A stretch of DNA of 64,000 nucleotides. Origin: Hanleya hanleyi. Lineage: Eukaryota; Mollusca; Polyplacophora; Lepidopleurida; Hanleyidae. Made by a program: the position numbers and the translations under genes. The notes under the pieces are model-generated. The model saw nothing but the letters and a program-made list of their open reading frames with translations. It was not told the DNA's origin and did no database searches. The stretch is from contig JAVTVY010039307.1 in NCBI GenBank assembly GCA_036873755.1, positions 62,001 to 126,000 on the forward strand, given 5' to 3'. This document shows, one piece after another, positions 32,640 to 45,306 of the stretch (position 1 is the first letter of the stretch; the number at the start of each line of letters is the position of its first letter).

Positions 32640-33850
32640 CCCAAGAACCTCTCTTGTGCTTTTCTGTGCAATAGGATAGGAGCACAAACAAGTGTCTAAA
32701 ATGCCCCAATCTTTAGGATAAATGTGGGATTCCAATTTTAACTAAGCTGGTATAGGCCAGCCAGTCAGCCGTCTGGGCAAGTAGTCAACAATGGCCTAAG
32801 ATGAGGTCAAATGGAGCCAATCAATGCCCCCAGAAAACAACCCAATGCATGAGAGCGCTGCCGTAAAATAGAGTGCCAGTGAAATTACCCCACAGGACAA
32901 ATACATGTTTTGGTCTGGGTTAAAAGCTCGCATTCCAGCACAAACATTTGATGAGGAAGGATCATGGTATGTCACAACTACAAGAGCAAATATTGGAGTG
33001 AAATGAATACAGTTTGAAGTGCGGGTAAAGACCATGTAGACGACGAGAATGTCCAAGGCGGGTGCCCGACCACCGTTGCAATATTCAGAGGTGATGTTGC
33101 TGGGAAGTTGAGGGCAACACGGGTGATGAGCGTGTATAACCCCACAAGAGAGAGTTACAACACATATAAGGGAAGTGGGAAGAGGTGCCGACATACTGAC
33201 TGCGTCACATGACTTCACAGAAAAGTCTTCTGGTTAACCTATTTTAAAGCACATACCAAGAATCTAACGATTCGTGATATGTGTTGTATCTCAGGTACGC
33301 TTTTATTGTACCTGTTCATGTGGCAACTTGGATGATATGACCACACGGCCCCTAGCACAAGCATAAGCGATATTAGATACAAATCTAGAGAGCCGTTCAC
33401 CTGGAATGCGGGAAAGAGACCAGACCACCACTCTCTTGTATACCGGTACGACTCGACATCTATGGATCCTCCGCAAACAGTGAGAAAACACACTTAAATC
33501 ATACAACGTCACATTTTCAGCAAACCATTCTTCGCGAAAGAGAACTTCTCATTCTGTATGGTACGTGTTGTTGTGGTTTAAAAAACTACTACCATGACAC
33601 TATTTTTCACGACATATTGAAACCCAGCATGGTCCACCTAGACTTCGAAACCACCAACTTTGAATGCACTTTTATCGACTGCGCATGGGCATAATTACAA
33701 CAATTCCAATAAGAACCAGACGAGTCATCAATATGACACCTCATGCATCTCATTTGGACAATGAATGGCTTAAAAGTTCAATTTTAATTAGCCCAGATGT
33801 TGATGAGTCTTGTTGGCTACCGAATTGATGACGTCACGGAAATGTTCGAA
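32640..33850. other. Unassigned DNA inside duplication copy 1
   Basis: No homology recognised. Minus-strand open frames of 140 and 84 codons occur here and at the matching place in copy 2, but they are shared only because the DNA is duplicated and one is shifted between copies. They carry no motif. Confidence 0.45.
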
Positions 33851-35580
33851 CTCCAGTCACGTGAGGGAAAGTGTCCCTTGAGCCTTGCCCGGATCGAAGC
33901 GACTCATTTTGTGAAATACCTATCTCTCTCGTTCCATTGATTGCCCGTATAGGATTCCTCAACCCATATTGCCCTAGTGCAAAATGCTGAGTCCAGGCGA
34001 CTCATTTACAGAAATCCGCATGTCGAAGGGCCCATTGGTTCTTTGTGCAGGATTCCATTTTCGGTTGCGAATGCGCGCCCTGGGGTGAACCCAGGGTGGA
34101 GGTGATTCATTTGGTGAAATCCCCATGTTTCTAACCCCATTGTTTCTCCGTACAGACTTTCAGTTCCTGTTGCCAATGAGCAGCCCTATGCCCTCACCCC
34201 ATATTACCCCATGGCGAAATTCTGGTTTCGTGCGACTCAATTAGGGGAAATTCACTTGTCGCTAGCGCCATTGGTTCTGCTTAGAGTATTCCACTTCCGG
34301 TTGCGCATACGCAACCCTATTTCCTCACCCCACATTACGTAGAGCGGAAGCCTGGGTCCAGGCGACTCATTGGGTGAAATCCCAATGTTTCTATCTCCAA
34401 CAGATCTCCGACAGGATTCCCTTTCCGGTTGTGCATGCGCAGTCCTGTACCCTCAGACCACACTATCCTAGGGCGGAAGCCTGGGTCAAGCCAACTCGGT
34501 GAAATCTCTACGATTCTAGCCCCATTGGTTCTCCGTACTGGATTCCTCTTTCGGTGGCGCAGTGAAATCCCCATGTCTCGAAGCCTGGATATCCGGTCAT
34601 CATTTTGACACATCATACAGATTATTTGGACAACGAATGGTTCAAAAGCAAAAGGTCAATATTGATTAATTTCCGGTAATTTCATGTAAAGCCTGGTAAT
34701 GACTTCACGGGAATGCTCCGGCTCCAGTCGCGTGAGCGGAAGTGTCGTTTGACACTTGCCCGGGTCCAAGCGACTCATTTAGTGAAATACCCATGTCTCT
34801 AGTCCCATTGATTGTCCGTATAGGATTCTTCACCCCGTACGTATATACTGCCCTAGTGCGAAAGGCTGGGTCCATGCAACTCATTTGGTGTAATCCCCAT
34901 GTCGAAGGGACCATTGGTTCTCTGTGCAAGATTCCACTTCCGACTGAGAATGCGCAGTCCTATACCCTCACACCACACGGCCTTAGGGTGGACCCTCGGT
35001 TCAGGCGACTCATTTGGTGAAATCTCTATGTCTCTAACCCCACTGTTCTCCGTACAGTATTTCAGTTCTCGTTGCTATTGCGCAGCCCTTTGCCCTCACC
35101 CCATATTACCCTAAGGCAAAAACCTGGTTCCGGGCGACTCAATTAAGTGAAATCCCCTTGTCTCTAGCGCCATTGGTTCTCCTTACAGTGCTCCATTTGC
35201 GGCTGCGTATACGCAGCCCTATTTCTTCATCCCACATTACCTAGAGCGGAAGCCAAGGTCCAAGCGACTCATTGGGTGAAATCCCAATGTTTCTATCTCC
35301 AATAAATCTCTGGACAAGATTCCCTTCCCGGTTGCGCACGCGCAGTCCTATGCCCTCACACCACAGTATCCTAGGGCGGAAGCCTTGGTCAAGGCAACTC
35401 GGTGAAATCTCCATGATTCTAGCCCCACTGGTTCTCCGCAATGGATTCCTCTTCCGGTGGCGCATGCACAGCCTTATGCCCGCACTCCACATTACCCTAG
35501 AATGGAATCATGGGTCCACGCGACTCAAACAGTAAAATCCTCATGTCTCAAGGCCTGGATATCCGGGCATTCACGGAGAT
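33851..35580 (+). repeat. 128-bp satellite array, about 13 units (copy 1)
   Basis: Units contain GGCGACTCATTTGGTGAAAT, CCATTGGTTCTCCGTAC, TTCCGGTTGCGCATGCGCAG and CCTCACCCCATATTACCC. The array is interrupted at about 34600-34735 by a non-satellite insert (CATCATACAGATTATTTGGA). Each half ends with CCTGGATATCCGG. Confidence 0.87.
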
Positions 35581-35693
35581 GTCAATTGACATTGAAGTAA
35601 CTGAAGAAGACCTACACCACCGAGACTGCGCACCAGACGACGACTGGTCTATCGAGGACGCACATCGAATCCCCGCTGTGTCTTTGCGTAAAT

Positions 35694-36936
35694 ATGTCCT
35701 TTATCCACTCAGAGTCCTATCAGCAGTGGATTTGATTTGTGGACCGTCTCGTCTACGCAGACCAATGATTAACAGTGACTGTGAGTGGCCCTCCAGGATC
35801 AATGAAACAGGGCCCAACGAGTTCACCATCAGCAATGAGTATACGGCCTATGTGTATTTGCCCTTATTTACTTGTATGTTGAAACCAAGATCGTCAATGA
35901 GGATGGGTCCAAAATTGACGTCAATGCGACGGTCGACCCGACGAATCTCTTGCTTCGCCTTATGTTTCAGCAGGTGGACATTTCACTGAGATTCAAACTT
36001 ACTGGGCCTACATCGAAGTGCCGCTGTGCGGCCGGGAGACAGCCTTGTTATTCTACTGGGACACAGCCCATTACATGGGCATGTAGAATAGCAATACCGT
36101 ATGGAACAAATGGAAGGGCTTTGCAGCGAACGGCAGCCCGGTCGATCTCATCGGTCGTCTGAACCCCGATCTCTTCATGCAAGATCTTCATCAAAATCCA
36201 ACTGATGCGGCCGCCCTCACCTTCGCCTTGACGACCAAACGTAGAGGGGCACACAGCTGACTATAAGATCTGTATTTAAGATGCAGTCCTGTATGTCCGA
36301 AAAGTGAACCCGAATGCAGCCGTGTAATGTTGGCACTTCAAAGCCTTGGAGAGAAAACCTGCCCAGTACCCTATCCGACGTGTGCAAACCAAAGTGTTCT
36401 CCGTACCGGCGGGGAATACGAGCACCAAAAAAGAAAACTTGATCTTAGGGGAGCTGCCAAGGGATTGATTCTGGCCTGTATGAAAAGTACCAGTTTCAGC
36501 GGAGCCTGCCTGGTGAATTCTTTTGAATTTAAAACATTTCAGCATTGATTGTTTTTGGTGCTGCATGTGGATGAACAGCCGGCCCCAGTCACTACCTTAA
36601 AGCTGAAGTTCATTCGAGCCTATCAGAGTCTGTTTACAGCGACAGGTTAAATCAACCCGGATGAAAGAAATATGATCAGTTACGAGGACTACATGTACGC
36701 TAACGGATACACGCTATTCTGTTTCGATTTGACCCCCACCATATAGAACGACCAACATTTGAACCTCGTCAAGCAAGGCAACTCACGGTTAGATAGCCAA
36801 TTTGCCCTCCGGAGTACTATCAATGTGATATGCTACGCCGTATTTGACATCATTCAAGTTGACAAGACGCACAACGTTCTGTGTCATTTTGTCACCTGGC
36901 ATGGATACAGACCTGACTACCACCGTTCTGGAGAAT
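35694..36936 (+). pseudogene. Polinton major capsid protein, set II, copy 2
   Basis: Same blocks and lesions as 30899-32140 (GPNEFTISNEYTAYVYLP, MFQQVDISL, YANGYTLFCFDLT). Small differences include a four-base deletion near 36237 and a five-base insertion near 36775. Shared stops mean that the gene was already dead before duplication. Confidence 0.82.
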
Positions 36937-37361
36937 GACACATGGACAGGAACTATCTTTCAAGGGGAGTTCCCGTTTGATCGCGTGTATCCTACCGCAT
37001 ACGTCCTCAATACAGACCCGATGGATTGAACCTCTCAACATTGGGTGAACGTGTACATGACAAAACAACAGGGATAATACTTTGGCGCGTACGGCTTGCC
37101 TCTCATCCATTCCGACAGGATGGCCTTCACGGATGAAGGCACAGAGATGTGGTGTTGGAATAGTCAAGTTTTGCAACGCGTGAGCAGTATATAGCGTGTG
37201 CGCCAACACTGTCTGTTTTATCTCTACCATCGTTGCCGAGGACGGGTCTGGACCATAGCGTACAGGTGTTTGACGATTACCCCCAGGCCGAAGATCGAGA
37301 TTTACAGGTGTACGACCGGGTCTCGGATCATTTCAATGTACAAGAACCGTCCTGGGCTTAA
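36901..37361 (+). pseudogene. Polinton adenain-type protease, set II, copy 2
   Basis: As at 32103-32563, but GGA replaces the early TGA, so the first 42 codons are open to the stop after NTDPMD. The later stops, the kept His and Cys, and the Asp-to-Gly change are the same. AATAAA follows at 37421-37426. Confidence 0.82.
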
Positions 37362-37420
37362 GTTAAACCATTTCATTGTACAAACCCCGTTCTGGGTTTC
37401 CGTTCTCACGTTGTTCTTTC

Positions 37421-37426
37421 AATAAA
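37421..37426 (+). terminator. AATAAA polyadenylation signal, copy 2
   Basis: Duplicate of 32623-32628, 60 bases after the protease stop. Confidence 0.45.
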
Positions 37427-37439
37427 AACAAATCTCACC

Positions 37440-38685
37440 CAAGAACCTCTCTTGTGCTTTTCTGTGCAATAGGATAGGAGCACAAACAAGTGTCTAAAAT
37501 GCCCCAATCTTTAGGATAAATGTGGGATTCCAATTTTAACTAAGCTGGTATAGGCCAGCCAGTCAGCCGTCTGGGCAAGTAGTCAACAATGGCCTGAGAT
37601 GAGGTCAAATGGAGCCAATCAATGCCCCCAGAAAACAACCCAATGCATGATAACGCTGCCGTAAAATAGAGTGCCAGTGAAATTACCCCACAGGACAAAT
37701 ACATGTTTTGGTCTGGGTTAAAAGCTCGCATTCCAGCACAAACATTTGATGAGGAAGGATCATGGTATGTCACAACTACAAGAGCAAATATTGGAGTGAA
37801 ATGAATACAGTTCGAAGTGCGGGTAAAGACCATGTAGACGACGAGAATGTCCAAGGCGGGTTGCCCGACCACCGTTGCAATATTCAGAGGTGATGTTGCT
37901 GGGAAGTTGAGGGCAACACGGGTGATGAGCGTGTATAACCCCACAAGAGAGAGTTACAACACATATAAGGGAAGTGGGAAGAGGTGCCGACATACTGACT
38001 GCGTCACATGACTTCACAGAAAAGTCTTCTGGTTAACCTATTTTAAAGCACATACCAAGAATCTAACGATTCGTGATATGTGTTGTATCTCAGGTACGCT
38101 TTTATTGTACCTGTTCATGTGGCAACTTGGATGATATGACCACACGGCCCCTAGCACAAGCATAAGCGATATTAGATACAAATCTAGAGAGCCGTTCACC
38201 TGGAATGCGGGAAAGAGACCAGACCACCACTCTCTTGTATACCGGTACGACTCGACATCTATGGATCCTCCGCAAACAGTGAGAAAACACACTTAAATCA
38301 TACAACGTCACATTTTCAGCAAACCATTCTTCGCGAAAGAGAACTTCTCATTAAGCACAATTTCTCTTTATGGTACGTGTTGTTGTGGTTTAAAAAACTA
38401 CTACCATGACACTATTTTTCACGACATATTGAAACCCAGCATGGTCCACCTAGACTTCGAAACCACCAACTTTGAATGCACTTTTATCGACTGCGCATGG
38501 GCATAATTACAACAATTCCAATAAGAACCAGACGAGTCATCAATATGACACCTCATGCATCTCATTTGGACAATGAATGGCTTAAAAGTTCAATTTTAAT
38601 TAGCCCAGATGTTGATGAGTCTTGTTGGCTACCGAATTGATGACGTCACGGAAATGTTCGAACTCCAGTCACGTGAGGGGAAGTG
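37440..38685. other. Unassigned DNA inside duplication copy 2
   Basis: Second copy of 32640-33850. An added ~20-base piece (TAAGCACAATTTCTC) near 38352 is absent from copy 1. Confidence 0.45.
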
Positions 38686-40435
38686 TCCCTTGAGCCTTGC
38701 CCGGATCGAAGCGACTCATTTTGTGAAATACCTATCTCTCTCGTTCCATTGATTGCCCGTATAGGATTCCTCAACCCATATTGCCCTAGTGCAAAATGCT
38801 GAGTCCAGGCGACTCATTTACAGAAAACCGCATGTCGAAGGGCCCATTGGTTCTTTGTGCAGGATTCCATTTTCGGCTGCGAATGCGCGTCCTTATAACC
38901 TCACACCGCACGGCCCTGGGGTGAACCCAGGGTGGAGGTGATTCATTTGGTGAAATCCCCATGTTTCTAACCCCATTGTTTCTCCGTACAGACTTTCAGT
39001 TCCTGTTGCCAATGAGCAGCCCTATGCCCTCACCCCATATTACCCCATGGCGAAATTCTGGTTTCGTGCGACTCAATTAGGGGGAAATTCCCTTGTCGCT
39101 AGCGCCATTGGTTCTGCTTAGAGTATTCCACTTCCGGTTGCGCATACGCAACCCTATTTCCTCACCCCACATTACGTAGAGCGGAAGCCTGGGTCCAGGC
39201 GACTCATTGGGTGAAATCCCAATGTTTCTATCTCCAACAGATCTCCGACAGGATTCCCTTTCCGGTTGTGCATGCGCAGTCCTGTACCCTCAGACCACAC
39301 TATCCTAGGGTGGAAGCCTGGGTCAAGGCAACTCGGTGAAATCTCTACGATTCTAGCCCCACTGGTTCTCCGTACTGGATTCCTCTTTCGGTGGCGCAGT
39401 GAAATCCCCATGTCTCGAAGCCTGGATATCCGGTCATCATTTTGACACATCATACGGATTATTTGGACAACGAATGGTTCAAAAGCAAAAGGTCAATATT
39501 GATTAATTTCCGGTAATTTCATGTAAAGCCTGGTAATGACTTCACGGGAATGCTCCGGCTCCAGTCGCGTGAGCGGAAGTGTCGTTTGACACTTGCCCGG
39601 GTCCAAGCGACTCATTTAGTGAAATACCCATGTCTCTAGCCCCATTGATTGTCCGTATAGGATTCTTCACCCCGTACGTATATACTGCCCTAGTGCGAAA
39701 GGCTGGGTCCATGCAACTCATTTGGTGTAATCCCCATGTCGAAGGGACCATTGGTTCTCTGTGCAAGATTCCACTTCCGACTGAGAATGCGCAGTCCTAT
39801 ACCCTCACACCACACGGCCTTAGGGTGGACCCTCGGTTCAGGCGACTCATTTGGTGAAATCTCTATGTCTCTAACCCCACTGTTCTCCGTACAGTATTTC
39901 AGTTCTCGTTGCTATTGCGCAGCCCTTTGCCCTCACCCCATATTACCCTAAGGCAAAAACCTGGTTCCGGGCGACTCAATTAAGTGAAATCCCCTTGTCT
40001 CTAGCGCCATTGGTTCTCCTTACAGTGCTCCATTTGCGGCTGCGTATACGCAGCCCTATTTCTTCATCCCACATTACCTAGAGCGGAAGCCAAGGTCCAA
40101 GCGACTCATTGGGTGAAATCCCAATGTTTCTATCTCCAATAAATCTCTGGACAAGATTCCCTTCCCGGTTGCGCACGCGCAGTCCTATGCCCTCACACCA
40201 CAGTATCCTAGGGCGGAAGCCTTGGTCAAGGCAACTCGGTGAAATCTCCATGATTCTAGCCCCACTGGTTCTCCGCAATGGATTCCTCTTCCGGTGGCGC
40301 ATGCACAGCCTTATGCCCGCACTCCACATTACCCTAGAATGGAATCATGGGTCCACGCGACTCAAACAGTAAAATCCTCATGTCTCAAGGCCTGGATATC
40401 CGGGCATTCACGGAGATGTCAATTGACATTGAAGT
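38686..40435 (+). repeat. 128-bp satellite array (copy 2, cassette 3)
   Basis: Second copy of 33851-35580. It includes a ~30-base segment at about 38890-38925 (TATAACCTCACACCGCACGG) that copy 1 lacks. It leads directly into the CRE/ETS block. Confidence 0.87.
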
Positions 40436-40890
40436 AACTGAAGAGGCTCTTTGGACGCATTTAGGGTCAGGTGACTCTTGCTGGTTCTAAACGTCAGGTT
40501 CCGAGAGGGCACATAGACGTCTCTTGGTCCTTTGAAATCGAAAATACAGTCCCATTGACTTTGGATATTTGCATATGACCTTTGTGACGTCACTTTCGGT
40601 TCCGGTTAAGTGACCGAAAGTGACCTTTAATCCTTGCGCAGCATGCCATGACCGAATCCAAAAATGACCTTGACCATTTGAAAGCAGGAATAAAGTCACA
40701 TTGGCATTGGAAATTTGGGTATGACCTTTGTGACGTAATTTCCGGTTTCGGGCACGTGACTGGAAGAGACCTTTAACCCTTGCGCACCATTTTATCCGGT
40801 ACCGTGCGCATGTGCAAGGGTGAAAAGTCACGTGACCGGAAAAAGGTTTTATGCAAATTTCCAAGGTCAATGTGACCTTCTTTACGCTTT
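40436..40890 (+). repeat. CRE/ETS-motif block (cassette 3)
   Basis: Matches 5640-6060 and 9310-9745: GTCAGGTGACTCTTGCTGGT, GGTTCCGAGAGGGCACATAG, TTTGTGACGTCACTTTCGGT and ACGTAATTTCCGGTTTCGGG. It lies between the 128-bp array and the 188-bp array, in the same orientation as in cassettes 1 and 2. Confidence 0.78.
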
Positions 40891-43800
40891 ATATACCTAT
40901 CCAATACAGCCGCTATTTTGAATTTGTCTATCGAATCAAGAGTTTAAGGGCATATAAATAGATTCAATTCGGGTGTAAGACGTTATGGCTATCAGTTTGA
41001 TAAATTTGCACAACGAGCTAGGAATAATGCCTTGAACTGTACAAGCAATATTAAAAAAGTGTGATTTTCATATGAATCTAAATGGCTGCCATTTTAAATT
41101 TGACTATCAAGTTTTGATCATAGGGATATGTGAATAGCTTCAAAATAAGCGAGAGATGTTAGGTTATGCTAAAAGATCCCTCAGTTTTAATGAATTTCCA
41201 CAATGAACTAAGAATAATCCCTTGAACTATAGGAGCAACAAGAAAAAGTATGATTTAAGATGACCCCATATGGCGGCCATTTTGCATTTGACCATCAAAT
41301 CAAGATCTTTGGGATATATAAATAGACTGAAGACGGGTGTAAGATGCTAGACAATGGTAAGAGATCTCTCAGTTTTTGGTAAATTTGCGCAATGAGCTTA
41401 GAATAAAGCTTTGAACTGTAAGAGCAACAAGAAACAGTATGAGTTTCAGATGACCCCATATGGCCGCCATTTTGCATTTGACCAGCAAATCAATATCTTA
41501 TGTATATAGATTGAAGACGGGCGCAAGATGTTAGGCTATGGTAAGAGATACTTTTAGTTTTCATAAATTTGCACAATAAGCTAAGACTAAAGCCTTGAAC
41601 TGTGAGAGAAACATGAAATATCATGATTTTAAGACGATCCCATATGGCCGCCATTTTAAATTTGACCATTTAATCAACATCTTAGGATATATAAATATAT
41701 TCTAGACGGGAGTAAGGTGCTAACGCTATGGCAGGAGACCTCTCAGCTTTTGATTAATTTGCACAATGAGCTAAGAATAAAGCTTTGAACTCTAAGAACA
41801 ACAAGATAAAGTATGGTTTTCAGATGCCCCCATATGGCCGCCATTTTGCATTTGACCATCAAATGTGGATCTTAGGGATAAATAAATAGATTCAAGATGG
41901 GCGCAAGATGTTAGGCTGTGGTAAAAGATCTATCGGGTTTGAAAATTTGCACATTGAGCTAAGAATAAGGCTTTGAACTCTAAGAGCAACAAGAAAAAGC
42001 ATGATTTTCAGATGACCCCATATGGCCGCCATTTTGCATTTGACCATCACATCAATATCTTATGTATATATAACTAGATTGAAGACGGGCGTAAGATGTT
42101 AGGCTATGGTAACAGATATCTTAGTTTTCATAAATTTGCACAATAAGCTCAAAAATAAAGCCTTGAACTGTGAGACAAACATGAAATATCATGATTTTAA
42201 GACGATTCCATATAGCCCCCATTTTGAATTTGACCATCTAATCAACATTTTACGGATATATAAACAGATTCAAGATGGGAGCAAGATGCTAGGCTATGGT
42301 AACAGATCTCTGTTTTTTTGGGGATAAATTTGCACATTGAGCTAAGAATAATGGCTTGAACTGTAACAGCAACAAGAAAAATTATGATTTTCATATTTCG
42401 TATATAAATAGATTCAAGATGGGCGTAAGATGTTAGGCTATGACAAGAGATCTATCGGGTTTGAAAAATTGGCATGATAAGCTAGAATGATGCTTTGAAC
42501 TATACGAGCAATTTGAAGAAGTGTGATTTTCAGATGTTCCTCATATGGCCGCCCTTTTTGAATTTGACCCTCAAAGCTTGATCTTAGGGATATGTAAATA
42601 GATTGAAGATGGTTGTAATATATTCGGTTATGCATACAGATCTCTCAGTTTTGATCAATTAACACAATAAGCTAGGAATAAAGCTTTGAACTCTGAGCAA
42701 CAAGAAAAAATATGATTTTCAGATGACCCCATATGGCGGCCATTTTACATTTGACCATCAAATCAAGATCTTTGGGATATATAAATAGACTCAAGACGGG
42801 TATAAGATGCTAGGCAATGGTAAGAGGTCTCTCAGTTTTTGGTAAATTTGCACAATGAGCTCAGAATAAAGCTTTGAACTGTAAGAGTAACAAGAAAAAG
42901 TATGATTTTCAGATGACATCATATGGCCGCCATTTTGCATTTGACCATCACATCAATATCTTATGCACATTTTACTAGATTGAAGACGGGCGTATTGATG
43001 TTAGGCTATGGTAAGAGATATCTTAGTTTTCATAAAGTTGCACAATAAGCTAAGAATAAAGCCTTGAACTGTGAAAGAAACATGAAATATCATGATTTTA
43101 AGACGATCCCATATGGCCGCCATTTCAAATTTGACCATCTAATCAACATCTTAGGATATATAAATAAACACTAGCCGAGAGTAAGGTGCTAACGCTATGG
43201 CAGGAGACCTCTCAGCTTTTGATTAAGTTGCACAATGAGCTAAGAATAAAGCTTTGAACTCCAAGAGCAACAAGAAAAAGTATGATTTTCAGATGACCCC
43301 ATATGGCCGCCATTTTGCATTTGACCATCAAATGTGGATCTTAGGGATAAATAAATAGATTCAAGATGGGCGCAAGATGTTAGGCTGTGGTAAGAGATCT
43401 ATCGGGTTTGAAAAATTTGCACATTGAGCTAAGAATAAGGCTTTGAACTCTAAGAGCAACAAGAAAAAGTATGATTTTCAGATGACCCCATATGGCCGCC
43501 ATTTTGCATTTGACCATCACATCAATATCTTATGTATATATAACTATATAATATATAATTGATGACGGGCGTAATATGTTAGGCTATGGTAAGAGATATC
43601 TTAGTTTTCATAAATTTGCACAATAAGCTCAAAAATAAAGCCTTGAACTGTGAGAGAAACATGAAATATCATGATTTTAAGACGATTCCATTAGGCGCCA
43701 TTTTGAATTTGACCATCAAATCAACATTTTACGGATATATAAACAGATTCAAGATGGGAGCAAGATGCTAGGCTATGGTAACAGATCTCTCAGTTTTTTT

Positions 43801-44125
43801 TGGGATAAATTTGCACATTGAGCTAAGAATATGGCTTGAACTGTAAGAGCAACAAGAAAAATTATGATTTCCGTATTTCGTATATAAATAGTTTCAAGAT
43901 GGACGTAAGATGTTAGGCTATGACAAGAGATCTATCGGGTTTGAAAAATTGGCATGATACTATACGAGCAATTTGAAGAAGTGTGATTTTCAGATGATCG
44001 TCATATGGCCGCCATTTTTGAATTTGACCATCAAAGCTTGATCTTAGGGATATGTAAATAGATTGAAGATGGTTGTAATATATGAGGTTTAATATGCATA
44101 CAGATCTCTCGATTTTGATAAAGGA
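40890..44125 (+). repeat. 188-bp satellite array (cassette 3)
   Basis: The longest block of this family, about 17 units. A multi-unit segment repeats: 42000-42480 and 43480-43960 share CATCACATCAATATCTTATG, then TGTGAGA-AAACATGAAATATC and the ATTTCGTATATAAATAG deletion form. This shows higher-order copying within the array. Confidence 0.87.
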
Positions 44126-44739
44126 TATGTGACGACAATACTGGAATAACTCCCTTGTGCGTGATGGTAATCGTGCTTATTTTTTTCAATTCAAAATCTG
44201 CCAAATCAGATTTTTTCTAAACGTTTACATACTGATCAGCCTCGAAAAAATTGCGATGTTCCGCTGTATAAAAATGGATATATTATTGATCAAAATATGA
44301 CCCTTCAAACCAAAATAACTTTGTCACACAATATATTAGGAAGTTTGTTTATTGGAAAGAACCACGAATGGTTTTGGTTTGAGATGTGATATTTTTGCTA
44401 CAGGAAAATGCCCCAAAATACCAGAATAAGCCCGGGAGCACATTTTGATCAATCATATCTTCATTTCTATGCAACTTTTAACATCTCAGTTTTTTCGAAG
44501 GAGATATTTCAGTATGTAAACCTCAAGAAAAATCTTATATGGCAGGTTTTGGAGTGGAAAAAAAATCGGCTTTATTACCATCACACACAAAGAAGTTTTT
44601 CGTATGTAAACGTCATATATCCTTTGCTCAGTGAGCTAAGACTCATGCCTATTACAAGTGCAACCTGAAAAAGTGCGATTTAGTTAGAAATCGCGAAAAA
44701 CGTGTTTTTATATCTAATAACTATGTTTCATGATATAAG
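44126..44739. repeat. Diverged hairpin repeat related to the SINE-containing family
   Basis: CAAAATATGACCCTTCAAAC (44299) and GGTTTTGGTTTGAGATGTGA (44373) form the same kind of hairpin as at 12472-12573, followed by AAAATGCCCCAAAATACC. The remaining part is AT-rich and has no gene. Confidence 0.4.
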
Positions 44740-44868
44740 TTCAAACAGGTACTGCATGGCCAATTGTGGGCAGTCTATTAACAATATACCAGGATGTATT
44801 ATCGTATCATAAGGCCTGATTGTTGAAAGCGACGTTAAATTCTGTTCACTCACTCACTCATTCATAAA
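44740..44868 (+). other. LINE 3' terminus with (CACT)n tail
   Basis: GAAAGCGACGTTAAATTCTG at 44827 is followed by CACTCACTCACTCATTCA. It matches the LINE terminus at 14391. No ORF2 is left. Confidence 0.5.
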
Positions 44869-44945
44869 GCCTGAATGTTGTAGATTAGTGAACCGTAGAT
44901 TGTTCAAACTGACCAATATGTCCGAAAAAACGCATCCACCCTACA

Positions 44946-45306
44946 CTGCCAAAAATACCCTACTTAATTAAGATAATGCCCTAAAATTTTCTTGAAATAA
45001 GAATAAATAATAAGTTAAATTTTAAGATTTCTTTTTCTTGTTTAAGCAAAATTTGGAGTGGGATAAGTATATTTTACTTAAACAAGAAAATATTTTTTAA
45101 AAAATCTTAAAACAAGATTTTTTCAAAGAAAAATTCTTAATTTTTTCTTGTTGAAGTAAAATATACTTACCCCACTCCAAATTTTACTTGAACAAGAAAA
45201 AAATTCTTAAACATTTTCTTAAAATTTAACTGATTTTGAGTAAAATTATCTTGTTTCAAGAAAATTTTAGAGCATTATCTTAAATAAGTAGGGTATTTTT
45301 GGCGTT
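44946..45306. mobile_element. ~355-bp palindromic MITE
   Basis: GCCAAAAATACCCTACTTAA at 44948 pairs with the inverse of TAAGTAGGGTATTTTTGGC at 45286-45304. The inner arms also pair (AAATTTGGAGTGGGATAAGT with ACTTACCCCACTCCAAATTT). It is very AT-rich and has no coding frame. Target-site duplication is not obvious. Confidence 0.85.

Larger units (their letters stand above)
30815..35610. repeat. ~4.8 kb tandem duplication, copy 1
   Basis: It starts at CCTACACCACCGAGACTGCG and recurs from 35611 at an offset of 4,795-4,837 bases. Content: set II major capsid and protease relics, ~1.2 kb of unassigned DNA, and a 128-bp satellite array. The right border lies at GACATTGAAGTAACTGAAGA. Copies differ by scattered substitutions and a few indels, including ones of about 20-30 bp near 38351 and 38890. 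Confidence 0.9.
35611..40446. repeat. ~4.8 kb tandem duplication, copy 2
   Basis: Direct second copy of 30815-35610. It ends at GAAGTAACTGAAGAGGCTCT, where the CRE/ETS block of cassette 3 begins. The left border abuts the satellite end of copy 1. Confidence 0.9.

Noticed and set aside
32796..33493. Minus-strand frames of 140 and 84 codons, repeated in the second copy
   Set aside because: The repetition reflects DNA duplication and not selection; one frame is altered by an indel in copy 2, and no motif is present.
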